This document shows positions 8,679-20,100 of a stretch of DNA of 64,000 bases, in pieces. This DNA comes from Cenococcum geophilum 1.58 (taxonomy: Eukaryota; Ascomycota; Dothideomycetes; Gloniales; Gloniaceae), in contig KV748208.1 in assembly GCA_001692895.1 (NCBI GenBank), positions 1,178,001 through 1,242,000 of the forward strand. Direction: 5' to 3'. A program made the position numbers and the translations under genes. Below the pieces are notes generated by a model that saw only the letters and a list, made by a program, of their open reading frames with translations, made no database searches and was not told the DNA's origin. Each line of letters begins with the position of its first letter. Within the stretch, counting starts at the first letter, position 1.

Positions 8679-11625
8679 AAACCTAAATATATCCTTTTAG
8701 CTAGTCTTACGCGCTCCGCCTATACCTAGCCTATTTACCTTTATAATATATCTACCTTTTATACTATACTTTTAAGGTATCTTAGAAGGTCTAGGGGGTA
8801 GTAGGAGGGTTTAGTAAGTCGCCTATAAGCTGCCTTTGGCTTAATGGGGGTGTCTAGTCCCTAAGGGGCTAGAGGGGGGCGTATCCTCCTATGTCCTCTT
8901 ATTAGATCTTATACACTATTTAGAACTACTAAAGGACTCCTTAACTTATAAACTATTATGCTACTATATATAGGCCCCTACTTATAAATAGCATTTAGGT
9001 AATATTATTTATGCCCACTTTAGTAAATAGCTGGTTTTTTGCCGTATGGTAGTTATGGGGGGGTATTATATAGCGTATTAACTATATAGGCTATCCGCAA
9101 GTGTAGTATAGTATAGTATTTAGGATATAGATGCTTATTAGCTATATATTTAGTCCTAAGACCTTTATCTATAATAGAAAGGCGGCTATAGATTCTACCT
9201 TCGTCTATTCTTTATATAGGGGGAGAGTTAGTATTATCTATAGGGTGCTCTATATAGTTTCTCTCTACGCTTTTACCGCCTTCTTCTATTATTATTTCTA
9301 CTTAATATCTACCTATCTTGCAATGCATATAGTAGACCTCCACTTATATTAGTAGTCCCCTATCCTCTATTACTTTCGCGGTACTCTACTAGCGTAGCGC
9401 TAGGTCTCTACTTAGTATTATAATAGCTCTTATATTTTCTGTTTTCTCTCTACCGCTTATAGGCGGAGGGCTTTTTAGCTTATAAGCTTAGGCGCGGTAC
9501 CCCTTTAGGGGGCCCTTACTCCTTATATACGCTCTACTATCTAGCGTATCTCCTTCTCTATTAGGTGGCCTTATACTATAGAAGCCCTCTATATAGTAGT
9601 TACTTCTATATATACGTCTAGTAGTAGTAGTACTACTTTATATTCTATTGCGGTATATAGTGTCCTTTTATAGGCCCTTATAATTTTATATAGGCATTAA
9701 TTTTATAGCTTCTCTAGCAGTACTAAGGAGCTTTTTACTAATAGTTTGCCGTTTAGTCCTATGCCCTAGATTTAGGCGCTATAGAGTATTACTAGCCTTA
9801 CTACTACTATATATAGTAGTTATATACGACTAAATAAGGGACCCTAAGTTAATGCTATAATTTATAATACCGCCATAAATACCGCCACTCCCCTATAAGT
9901 CGCCTATGTAATATATACGTTCTAGTTTAGCTTAGCGTCTACCTATACCCTTAGGGCCTTGAGGATAGTTTCTAGTTTTGCTTTGTAGCCCTAGATACTT
10001 ACTATTAATACTAGGTTATTAGTTGCCCTTCTTTTCCTTATAAAGTAAAAAAGCTAGTATTTATCTAGTGCGAATTTAATGTTATATTACTTTACCTATA
10101 TAATACATCTATTATATACCTATTTTAGCCTTATATAGTTTTCTGCTACTATATCTCCCTATATAATTAGGTTTATATTGTTTATAAATCCTAAGGCTAC
10201 CATTTTTTAGTTATTATTAAATATCTTTAGTAGCTTAGATATAAAGAATAGGAACAGTATTAATAATAGGGGTAATCCTTATAGGATACCTGTAGATGTT
10301 AATATTGTTTTACTTTTATAGCCCTTAAATACTATTTTAGTAGTACGTCCGATAAGGAATACTTAGGTAAACTTAACTATCTATTTTAGTAGGCCCTTCT
10401 TTCTTAGAATTTATAGGAGTCTCTCATGTAATACGTAGTTAAAGGCTCCGCTTATATCTAGGCTTAGTATAAATACTACGCAGCCTAGGCGGGCTTACTA
10501 AGCCGCCTAAACGCTTAAGGTAATTAGGGAAAGGGCTAAAAGGGCTAATTGTTTCTTTTTTGCGCCTATTTATATCTATAGTAGTAGCCCTTACTCCTTT
10601 ACGGCTTCTTATATAAGTTCTACTACTATCTTTTCTAAGAGCTTTCCTAACGTATTTTTAAGGGCGACTAGTTAGTAGCTTTCTAGAAGGGAGTAGTCCT
10701 TTTTATTTACCTTTCGTAAAATAACTATAATTATTTCTTTACAGTATTCTAGTAGCTTGCCTTTAAGGAGGTAGATTATTACGGTATTAGCTAGTAATAC
10801 TATTATAGCTTTTAATACGACTTTAATTACCTTATTTAGAATTCTATCTAGCCCTACCGCTTTACTTATAGGGAGTTTCTATATAGCATCCTTTATTTCC
10901 TTAAAGGAGACTATCTAGCTTACCTTTAGAGGTTAGAGATAATCCTAACTACTAATATCCTATAGGTCCGCTTAATATATACTAGGGAAGAATATCTTTA
11001 CTAATATTTTTGTTTTCCCCCTATTATCGTTTATATACTAGTTTTATACTATCTAGCAGAGTATAAGTAAGTAGGGTTCTCCTAGTATTTCCCCTACGGC
11101 TCTTTTACCCTACTTTAATATACGCTAAAGGCCCTAGTTATATAGTTTGGTAAGGTCTAAAGTAATTTCCTCTAAAAATTAGCACTAGCTGTGTTTATTC
11201 TCCTTCTATATTGTCTTCTTAAGCCTATTCTTTAGGGCCTTATAGCTCTAATAGTAGTAGGCCTCGCCTATTATGCTATACTATCGCCTTACCCTTCTTA
11301 TACCTATAAGTAGCTATACTACCTTTAGCAACTAACTACGCCGGACATATTTATAAAGCTAGGCTTTTAGGCGGTACTCTTTTAAGTAGTTGCTTATAAT
11401 CCTCTAGATATCCTCTAATATTACCTTTAGTATTATCACTAGGCTATTAGTAATTTCCTAGGAGTATTTTTCTTAATTAAGTTTTTATATAGCGTATCTT
11501 TAGCGAGTTTATTACGCTAGGGCGTTAATATTAAGAGATATCCATATAGGTATATAGTCTGTAGTTAGTGCTTATATATTTTCTAGCCTATAAAACGCTA
11601 GCCGGTTTATAAGTGCTTTTTATAT
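8679..11625 (-). pseudogene. Tad1-like non-LTR retrotransposon (LINE) ORF2 relic
   Basis: On the minus strand, through many RIP-type stops, the reverse transcriptase of the Tad1/I group is readable in order. Upstream is FKEIKDAIQKLPISKAVGLD, then RKVNKKDYSLLESY and LKNTLGKLLEKIVVELIQEA. SLDISGAFNYVLHERLL corresponds to the first catalytic Asp motif. Next come STGILQGLPLLLILFLFF and ALGFINNINLII, where FINN replaces the usual F(V/A)DD because of G-to-A change. The region below ~9500 is the poorly conserved C-terminus; I could not place an RNase H. The endonuclease would lie above 11500 and is not clear. Element G is inserted at its low-coordinate end. Confidence 0.8.
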
Positions 11626-11630
11626 ATTAT

Positions 11631-11790
11631 AGTGCTACAATAAAGTAGACTAAATAACTACGTTATAGTATAAAGAGGGGAAGAAGGTGGTAAGGGGGTA
11701 TTGTATATTACAGTGCTACAATAAAGTAGACTAAATAACTACGTTATAGTATAAAGAGGAGAAGAAGGTGGTAAGGGGGTATTGTATATA
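11631..11790. repeat. 81-bp tandem duplication
   Basis: Two near-identical 81-bp copies (11631-11711 and 11712-11790) starting AGTGCTACAATAAAGTAGAC and ending in GGTAAGGGGGTATTGTATAT, between the LINE and element H. It could be repeated LINE 5'-UTR or part of the LTR of H; neither is proven. Confidence 0.85.
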
Positions 11791-11986
11791 AATAGTAGGG
11801 CCGGCCGCTGAGTCACTAGTGGTGGGCTAGCTAATAGTAGGAAATAGTACGAGATAGTATAAACAGTATGCGTTAGGTTAGTGCCGTAATAGTACTCCTC
11901 TCCCCTAGATGGTTTAGTCCCCAAACTAAATAGATAACTTAAAAATAGGTAGTATATAGGGTTGCCTATTTTTTTTACCGTAAAGA
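11791..11986. other. Spacer between tandem duplication and H end, no gene
   Basis: Includes a small GC-rich patch (GGGCCGGCCGCTGAGTCAC) in RIP-degraded sequence. It may be the remaining part of the 3' LTR of H. Confidence 0.4.
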
Positions 11987-12098
11987 TATTAGTTTTACTT
12001 ACCGCCCTTAACTAAGCTAATGGCGATTTTCTATACCGGGCATAGAAAATCCTAATTGGTTAGTTTAGTAAGTAAGGTTAGTAAAACTCTACACCGCC
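11987..12098 (-). repeat. LTR-like terminal unit of H containing palindrome P2
   Basis: Read on the minus strand it begins TGTAGAGTTTTAC and ends GTAAAACTAATA, partly inverted ends, with the 43-nt P2 palindrome at 12018-12060. A related 106-bp unit lies inside element F (60405-60510) with the same flanking GGCGG and TCTTT, so the true repeat may be longer than these borders. Confidence 0.55.
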
Positions 12099-12149
12099 AC
12101 CTAAATCGATCCGCGTGGCATTTCTTAGTAAGAATTTAGCTAATTAGAC

Positions 12150-12172
12150 AACTTCGACTGCTGGTTAAAGTT
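12150..12172 (-). repeat. 23-nt palindrome P1, copy 2
   Basis: Degraded arms (minus strand AACTTTAACC then CGAAGTT), followed on the minus strand by GTCTAATTAGCTAAATTC. It lies directly after the chromodomain region of H. Confidence 0.75.
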
Positions 12173-12189
12173 CTATAACATCTTAACTA

Positions 12190-15100
12190 CCACAAATTTT
12201 AATACGGTGGTTAGCCGCGACCTTAGCATAACCTTTCCTTATCTTATACCTAGTTTAGGGGTTCTAGCTTCTTAGGGTGTTGCTTATAAAAGCGCTATAT
12301 AGCTTATTTAAAACCCTTTAGGTCTTCCTCTAGCTGCTAGGTTATATCCTTATAATATTTCCATTTAATCTTATAGGTTAGGCCTTAGGGGTCTTCGTTA
12401 TATACATTAAGTATTTTCTTAAACTCCCATTTGTCTTCTATATTACCGTTATTATCTCTCTCTACTATTTGTCCTTATACATTACGGCGCTCTATAGTAT
12501 TAATATTTGCTTAGCTAGAGATCTCTTTAGCAGCCTAAAGGCGGACCTTAGATGTATAAAAGGATTTATTTACTTAGATATAGTCCGGAAGGTCCACTAT
12601 AACTACTCTTTAGTATACTGCGAGTATAGGGTATAGGCCGTCCTATTTATTATCCTATTTCTTCTTAGGTCTATTTATCTTTATATTTTCTAAGCTAATT
12701 ATAACTATATCACCTTCGTAGAATAACGCGCTCTCGTCCCTATAGGTATTAGTATTATCTTTATAGCATTACTATAAAATCTAGGCTAGGGCCTTAAGCT
12801 GTATTAATATCCGCTTAAAGCGGTTAGCTATAGAGTCTACGTAGAAGAACTCCTTCTTTACTTATACTAATAGTGTTAGTAGGTAGGGGCTAACAGGCTC
12901 GATTCCAAGGTAAGGGTTAAAGCTATAGTTTATAAAAAACGGGAAGATACCTATACTCTCGTTAACTTAGTTATTTATAGCAAACTTAATAAGCGGTAGG
13001 TAGTTAACCTAATCGTCCTATATAAAGCTAACAAAAGTATAAAGGTATTTATTTACGGCAGCGTTAATAATTTTGGTTTAGCCGTCCGTTTTTAGGTACT
13101 AAGCTAGGCTTAGTCGCAAGGTTATTTTAAGGCGTTTACTTAGTTATCACCAGAAGTCGCTAATAAATTATATACCGCGATTAGAGATAATTATGTTTGG
13201 TACACTATAGAGCTTATATACGTTGTTAATAAAGCTATTAACTAGCTCCTTTATTAAGAGTCCTGTTACTAAAACGAGGTATTATATTTTAGTTAGGCAG
13301 TCTATAATAACGAGGATATATTTATATACCTTACCGTAGCGTTAGCATACCGGCAGCGTTATAATATAGTTAATTAAGATATTAGTTTACGGGCGGGTGG
13401 GTAATTTTAGTAGCTTTAGAAAACCAGGTGAGGTAGAATAGGGGGTCTTAGTGCAAAAGTATAGGGCATAGTCTTTAACAAAGGTAGCCGTAAACTAGGA
13501 GATTCTTAGCCACCAGTATATTTGGTTTAAAAGGTTAAGAGTTTTAACCCGGCTAGGGTAATTAGCGGGGCCACTACTATAAGAGCGATGGGTAACTTCT
13601 AGGTAAAGGTCTAAGGCGTTAGGGATAAAGAAACGTTAGCAGAAGTAGATCTATTTATTAATAATACTATATTCTAACTTATTGCAATAAAGTAATTTCC
13701 TAATCTTTTTTAGCTAATAGCGAGCTTTCCAATTACGTAGGGCTGCTACTATATCTCTTACGAGTTTGTTCTCCTAGTATCCTAACTAGATTAACTCGTC
13801 TAGTAACTTTTTAGCTATTTTAGGGTCTAGAGCGGCTATAAACTCCGCGTTATTAAAGTTATGGGACTTATATAGTAATTCTTCTAAGATTATAGGGTTA
13901 ACTTTCTAGGGCGGTATAATAACTTAGGCTTAATAGCGGAGGCGTTTATTATCGGCGTCCTTAGGCCTTATTTTTAGTAGCTGGCTTAGGGCGTTAGGGA
14001 ACGTGGCTTTACTACTAGGTTTATATATAATTATAAAGTTAAACTATAAAAGAAACTTTACCTACTAGACTTGGCGCTAATTTAGCTGCTTAATAGTTAT
14101 AAATATCTATAGGTTTTTATAGTTAGTAATAATTTTAAACGGCTCCTTAGTCCATTATAGCTTAGGGCGCTATTTCTCTAAAGCCTTAATAATAGCTAAG
14201 AGTTCTTTATTATAGATCTTGTAGTTATACTCCGGCATAGAGTACTTTATATAAAAAAAACACAACCAGTTTTAATTTTCCGTTATTGTTATATTAGGAA
14301 AGGACTCTACTAAAAGCCTAATTTAATACATCTATCTCTACCACTGTTTTCTTTATATAGTTATAATATACTAGTGCTAGTGCTAAAGTAAAGGCTCCCT
14401 TAAGGGTCTTAAATAATTTAGCTTATTTTAGTCCCTATAGCCATCTAATATCCTTCTTTAGGAGTTTTGTTATAGGTATAGCGATAGTAAAGTAGCCTTA
14501 GATAAATTATTAGTAGAAGTTCGCGAAGCTAAGAAATTATTATAGTTCTTTAATTAATATTGGGTCCTTTTATTTCTATAAGGCCTATACCTTTTTAGGG
14601 TCTATAGTTATGCTATTAGTTAAGATAATTAAGCCGAGGTATTTTATTTTAGTAGAGTAGAATTTAGACTTATTAATATTAATTTAAAGTCCAGCATTAC
14701 CGAGTCTTTAGATAACTTTATTTATATACTTAGTATACTTAGCGCGTATTTTAAAAAAGATAAGGACGTTATTAAGATAGGCAGTACAATAGTTATTAAG
14801 GGCGTTATATAGAATATAGTTAATATAGTTTTAGAATGTAGCGGGTGCGTTATAGAGGCCAAATAGTATAACTAGTATTTTATAGAGTCTGAACCGGGTA
14901 ATAAATACTATAAGCTACTTATAGCCCTTTGCAATCCAGATCCGGTTAAACGCAGCAATTATATTAAGTTTAGTAAAGTACTTAGCACTATAAAGTGCGT
15001 TAAGTGTCTTACGGATTAGTAGCAGTGGGTATTAATTCTTAATAGTAACTGTATTTAGGCCTTAGTAGTTATAGTAAATTTATATACCGCCACCAGGCTT

Positions 15101-15503
15101 AGCAGCGAGGAGGAGTAGTACGGTAGCTAGTAAGGTTAATTTGCGGATAAAACCCCTATCTAGTATCTTATTAATCCACTTCTTTATATACCTAAGTTTA
15201 GCAGGTAAAAGTGGTCTATTTTTATAGTACGGGGCCTAGTTTCTAGGGATAATCTTAATTTTATAGTCCTATAGTCGGTAAGGGGGTAGCTTATCTACGT
15301 TTTTAGGGAGGAAGTGCTTAATATATTTACGAAACTCCTTTAGTAGGTGTTATAGAATATCTTCGCGGGTTAATCCTAGTTTACCTTTTAGGAATTTTTT
15401 AACATTAGTATTAACTATCTTTTGACGTAAAAGCTCGGGTTCAGTTTTTAGATTTGTCTTAAGGAAGTTATAGAAATAGGGGGGGAGCACTTTATAGGCT
15501 TCC
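12190..15503 (-). pseudogene. Element H: Ty3/gypsy chromovirus pol relic
   Basis: On the minus strand, from 15503 downward, the protease-RT linker and reverse transcriptase are readable: FLPKNVDKLPPYRL, then YYKNRPLLPAKLRYIKKW, LLAAKPGGGI, YFTKLNIIAAFNRIWIA and TAYLNNVLIFFKIRAKYTKY. YLNN stands for the catalytic YLDD, an effect of G-to-A change. RNase H and integrase follow, and a chromodomain-like end (NEDPxGLTYKIKWKYYKDIT, then QHPKKLEPLN) at about 12250-12420. Gag and protease are missing: the LTR of element I starts at 15504 exactly where the linker should continue upstream, so I probably inserted into H. Roughly one RIP-type stop per 15-20 codons. Confidence 0.82.
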
Positions 15504-15926
15504 TGTTACGGACGCTTTAAGTATAATATTACGACTACTAGGAGAGGAGTTAGAAGAAGCTAGTTAGTTAATATAAGCACGGTCTAGGATAAAACTAGTG
15601 GAGCTATATAACAAGGAATGGTAGCTAAGGTTATATAATATACTATATATTAAACGAGAGAAATAAGAGGAACTTACGTACCTTATATATAATACGTACC
15701 TCATATATAAGGAGGATTTCTTAGGAGTATAGTTGTGTATTTAAAGGACCATAGTCTCTACCTAAATAGTTCTTCTCTCCTTATAGTAAATCTCAGAATA
15801 TAATTAGAGTTAATCTATTAGGCAACTACTTTACCAGTTATATTTATATTGTTAACTATTTTATACCTATATACCTAGCTAATTAATAAGTCTACCATAG
15901 TATTTCCTATAAGGCTTTATTATACA
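15504..15926 (+). repeat. 5' LTR of gypsy element I (~423 bp)
   Basis: It starts TGTTACGGACGC and is matched along its length by the LTR at 25296-25717. Both copies are followed by the same gag. The 3' border (ending TATACA) is my best guess from where the copies stay similar and gag begins. Confidence 0.8.
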
Positions 15927-16631
15927 TTTACTACTAAGGTTATAGTAAAAGAAGTTAAATAATATGCCACTAAAAGCAGCAGCTATAACGGCGTTAACGG
16001 CAGCGACTACCTTGGGATTAGGTAATAACACTAGTATAGTAGATACTAACTCTTAGCTAGTTACCGTTGGACGGCTATAGAAAATAGTTAATTAATTAAT
16101 AGATAATAATAGAATATTTAAAGAAAGGATTAATAGAATCGGAGTAGCAAAGGTTAAGTTACCCTTAATTAAGCAATTCTTAGGAAAGAAGTTAAAACTT
16201 AAGGGATTCCTTACGTAAATACACTTTAAGGTTATATAAGAAGGAGTTAAACTAGAAACGCCTATAGATTAAGTTGCTTACGCAGGATTATTCTTAACAG
16301 AAAGGGCACTTAAGTAGTTTAAGCCTTACTTTACGGAGGTATAGGAGCACGGCATAGCAACTACTAACTAAGAGGTGCGGTATATATTCTTAAGCTAGAA
16401 CGGGTTCGCGGAATAATTAATATAAATATTTAAAGACCTAGAGGTAACTACTACGGTAAAAAGAAAGCTTTAAAACCTAGTATAAAGGACTTTAGTAATT
16501 AAGTATATAATATAATTTTAAATATTAGTAATATAAGTTAAATAGAATAATGAGGCGCTTATGGTATAGTATAAACAAGGACTTAAGGCGAAAGTTTAGA
16601 ATGTAATTATCCTAATAGAAGATACGGATAC

Positions 16632-16807
16632 TGTTGGTATTACTTCCGGTAATACATATTACTATTACAATAGTGTAGGGGTGGTAACTGATTTAATTAA
16701 TGCTTATTTTTAATTCTCCTATTCTATAGGTGGAATTTAGTGGATTTTCTAAGCTCGCTTAGCTTATATAACTAACCCGATTAGTTATAAACAACCTTAT
16801 TTAGACA
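16632..16807 (-). repeat. LTR of J (3' in element orientation)
   Basis: 176 bp, TGTTGGTATTACTTCC to TTTAGACA. It differs from the other copy mainly by transitions. Confidence 0.9.
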
Positions 16808-16847
16808 CTGGGAGTATTTAGTTTTTAATAATGCTTAAGCACGCCTC

Positions 16848-17012
16848 CTACCAAATTCTGCCAAGTTCTGCTAGGTCCTATTAAGTTCTACTAAATTATA
16901 CCATATTCCACCAAATTCTATTAAGTTTTACTAAATTCCGCTATATTTACTAAATTCCATTAAGTTCTGCTAAATTCTGCTATATTTTACTTAGATTCTA
17001 CCAAATTCTACT
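16848..17012. repeat. Degenerate ~10-bp repeats (CCAAATTCTG type)
   Basis: About 15 decamer-like units of CCAAATTCTG, CTAAGTTCTG and CTAAATTCCG form. The same word occurs once or twice in the LTRs or 3' regions of B, C and D (about 36708, 37105, 42650, 42985). Confidence 0.75.
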
Positions 17013-17027
17013 AGGTGGTTAAAGTGA

Positions 17028-17070
17028 CTAATTATAATTTTCCATCCCTAGGATAGAAAATCGCTATTGG
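17028..17070 (+). repeat. 43-nt palindrome P2, copy 3
   Basis: CTAAT...ATTGG outer arms and ATTTTCCATCC...GGATAGAAAAT inner arms, followed by CTCGCTTAGTACTAGCGCC as in the copies at 5616 and 36619. It is antisense to J. Confidence 0.8.
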
Positions 17071-17129
17071 CTCGCTTAGTACTAGCGCCTTAATAGCTAG
17101 CCTTATATCTTCGCGCTCTCTATTCCTGC

Positions 17130-20100
17130 TTTAATGTCTTCTCCTTTCTCTACCTACTTGGTAACTTATAGCTTAATTATATTTATATTAATTAGGTCCT
17201 TTAACGCCTAGTAAGGCTTTAATTTTATTATAGCGTCTGCGGGGTTACTGCCCCTATTAATCTATTTAATCTCTGCTATCTCTCTTTTCTTATATAATTG
17301 TTATAAACACATTAGTTAACTATAAGTCGTTTCTCTTATATTATCCCGAGTTTGACTAAGCAGTTATATAGAGATTTTAAATTAGTATAAAGGATAAGCG
17401 GTAGTTATTTAAGTTGTAGGATCTTCTTAATGGTTACTTTAATTATAGCTCCGGTGTTAAATCCGTAGGCTATTCTATATAATTTGGATGCTAAGACACT
17501 TTGTGTAACTCGCTTATATTTAATAGATAACTAATAGAGGATATTAGCCCTATTGTCCTTGTCTGTAAGTATAATAATAAAGCCGATCTAAAAAGAGAGG
17601 TTATAGTTATTGGCAAAGGACGAGTCCGTAAATATTATTAGTTTAAGAGTGCTTATATTAAGTCGTACGAAGCGAAGTCCTTAGGAGGGATTATCAATTT
17701 GCCATTATAGCCGCTTATTAAGCTGCTTCGCGTGCTCCTCCTTTAGATTAATAACTTATGCTGCAAATAAGAGGTTAAAGACAGCTTCTAGTTGGCAGAC
17801 TATAGCAATATAGGCTCCTCTTACTCTCTAAGCAACGTACTAGTCCTTTAGTATAACTGTCTTATAGACTTCCCCTTTAGAGCTAGTTAGGTATATAACC
17901 TTTATAGTAACTAACTTTAGGTTCTAGCATTAACGTTCCTAAGTAAGGGCTATTAAGTCCTTTTCTTACCTAATATAGCCTCTATTAAACTTAATTAGGG
18001 TATTTAGTATAAGCTTCTCTCTTTCTTTTACTAAGAACTTTACCTCCTAAAGCCTAACTTCTTTAGCCTCCGTAAAGGTTTTATTAGCAAGGAATAGTAT
18101 ATTATTAGTCTATAATCCTATAATTTCGAAGCCATTATTGGTTGTATATAATAAGTAGGGGTTATATATTAACTAGTTCATCCATAGCATATTAAGGTAG
18201 TAACGGTAGTATATATTAAACTAATAGTTACTAGCTTCCGGGATACCGTATAGTGGTTTAATAACTCTTAGGATTAATCTATTTTTTAGTCCGAGTTCTA
18301 GTGGTAGGCGTATAAAGAAGTCTCTATTTAGGTAGGTACTGGATTATATATAAGCTTATAAAATGTTATATAGGTATAGAGAAGCTAGTCTTCTTTTATT
18401 TCCCTATAGGGTTGCTATAAGTGCTAGGATAATTCTCTAGCTAATACGTTAAATAGTTAGTGACTGTGTTAGAACTAGATCTTTGCTATAGTTGTTATAG
18501 GCTTATATAACTAGTCTAGACTTCTTAAAGGCCTTATTTATTCCGGCATTCTTAATCTTATTAATAAATTGGAAGTTAAAGATTCTAACTCCTTTTAGGA
18601 CGTCTACTATATTAATAAACTTAAAAACACCTTTCTTAAGTAAACCGTTTATCTCCTTACGTTAAAACTCTGTAAATGACAGTAAGGTATACTTAAAGGT
18701 TATAGTATTAGGTTTCGTTAGGCTATCGTTAATAAATATTAATACGTCTATAATGTTTTGCTAGGACTTTATCGGCAATCGTTATATCCGTTTTAATCTT
18801 TAGGGGGGTATACTAGCTGCTAGTTCCCTAGTTAGTTCCTTAGTTGGCTCCTTAATTAATTTCTTAGTTAGTTCTTTCTCTAGTTCCTTATTAGGTTCTT
18901 CTAGTTTAGGTTATAGGTATAGCTTTACTGCTATAGTCCTAAAATTGGTAGGTCCGCTAGGGAGCTATATCTTATATATCTCTCTATTAATTCCAAGTAA
19001 CTTAAATAGGCTAGTCTATCTACCGCTCTATTTAGTATTGCCTTTACGCTATATAAGTACTTCTGAGTTAAGGGGGAGGTTGTGGATTATAATGACAAAT
19101 AGGCCGTTTTATTAGTTTAGTATATCGTTAACTTACTTCTTTGCCCTAATCCTTATAATCTCCTCCATTGCCTTCTTTATAGCTGCTGCTCGCTATATAA
19201 TAGAGGGTGCTAGTAGGTTAAGTTCGCTTATTTAAGGATAGGCACTAAAGATAAGTAGTATTAGGACTAAGCCATCTAGGCTAGCTATATTATTGGCGGC
19301 TTTTACTACTATTTATAGAGCTAATTCCTTAGCTATTTCTAAGTCCTATAGTTCTTCTATAATTATCTAGTATACTTAGCGTAGGGTTAAGTAAGCTCTT
19401 TTTACCATTCTAATAGACTAATAAGCTTCTACTAGGACAGTCTTAGTTAATATAGCTATTACCATAGCGTATTATTAGAACTCCTTACTTATAAAGTTCT
19501 TCCTAGTATTATAGGTAATGTAGTTAGGGGGTCCGATATAGGTATTAACCTAGTAGAGTTATAGGGTATCCTAGGTATGCTTTACGGAGATATTGCATAG
19601 CTATCTTGCTGCTTAAAATCTAATAGCTTCGTTAATAATATAGAGGATAGGGTTTCCGTTAATATATATAATGTTAATAAAAATAGAATAGTTAAAATCG
19701 GAATCTTAGTCTTCTTATAATGTAAACTTAAACTATCTAGGGGATTTGCTATATTTCTAGCAGTAGGAACAGTACTTAGTAAGGTAGTCAATAACCTACT
19801 TATTAATGTTATTATGGCTAGAGCGTTCTAGTACCTTATATAGCTTATTTACCGATAGATGTCTAAAGCGGCGGTAAAGTCGGCGGAGTTTAGTAGTAGT
19901 TAGGTAGTAGGGGTTATAATTAAACAAGTGGGTTATAAATAACCGTAGTAACTCTTCCTATAGTAAGAAGGGGTGGCCAAATTGGCGAACCACTAGTACC
20001 GATTTTGTTAGGGTGACTAGGACGTTCTTAAGGTTATTATAATAGACCTTTAGTATATCCATATCTGCGAGGCATAGTAGGAAGGGCATATTAGCCTTTA

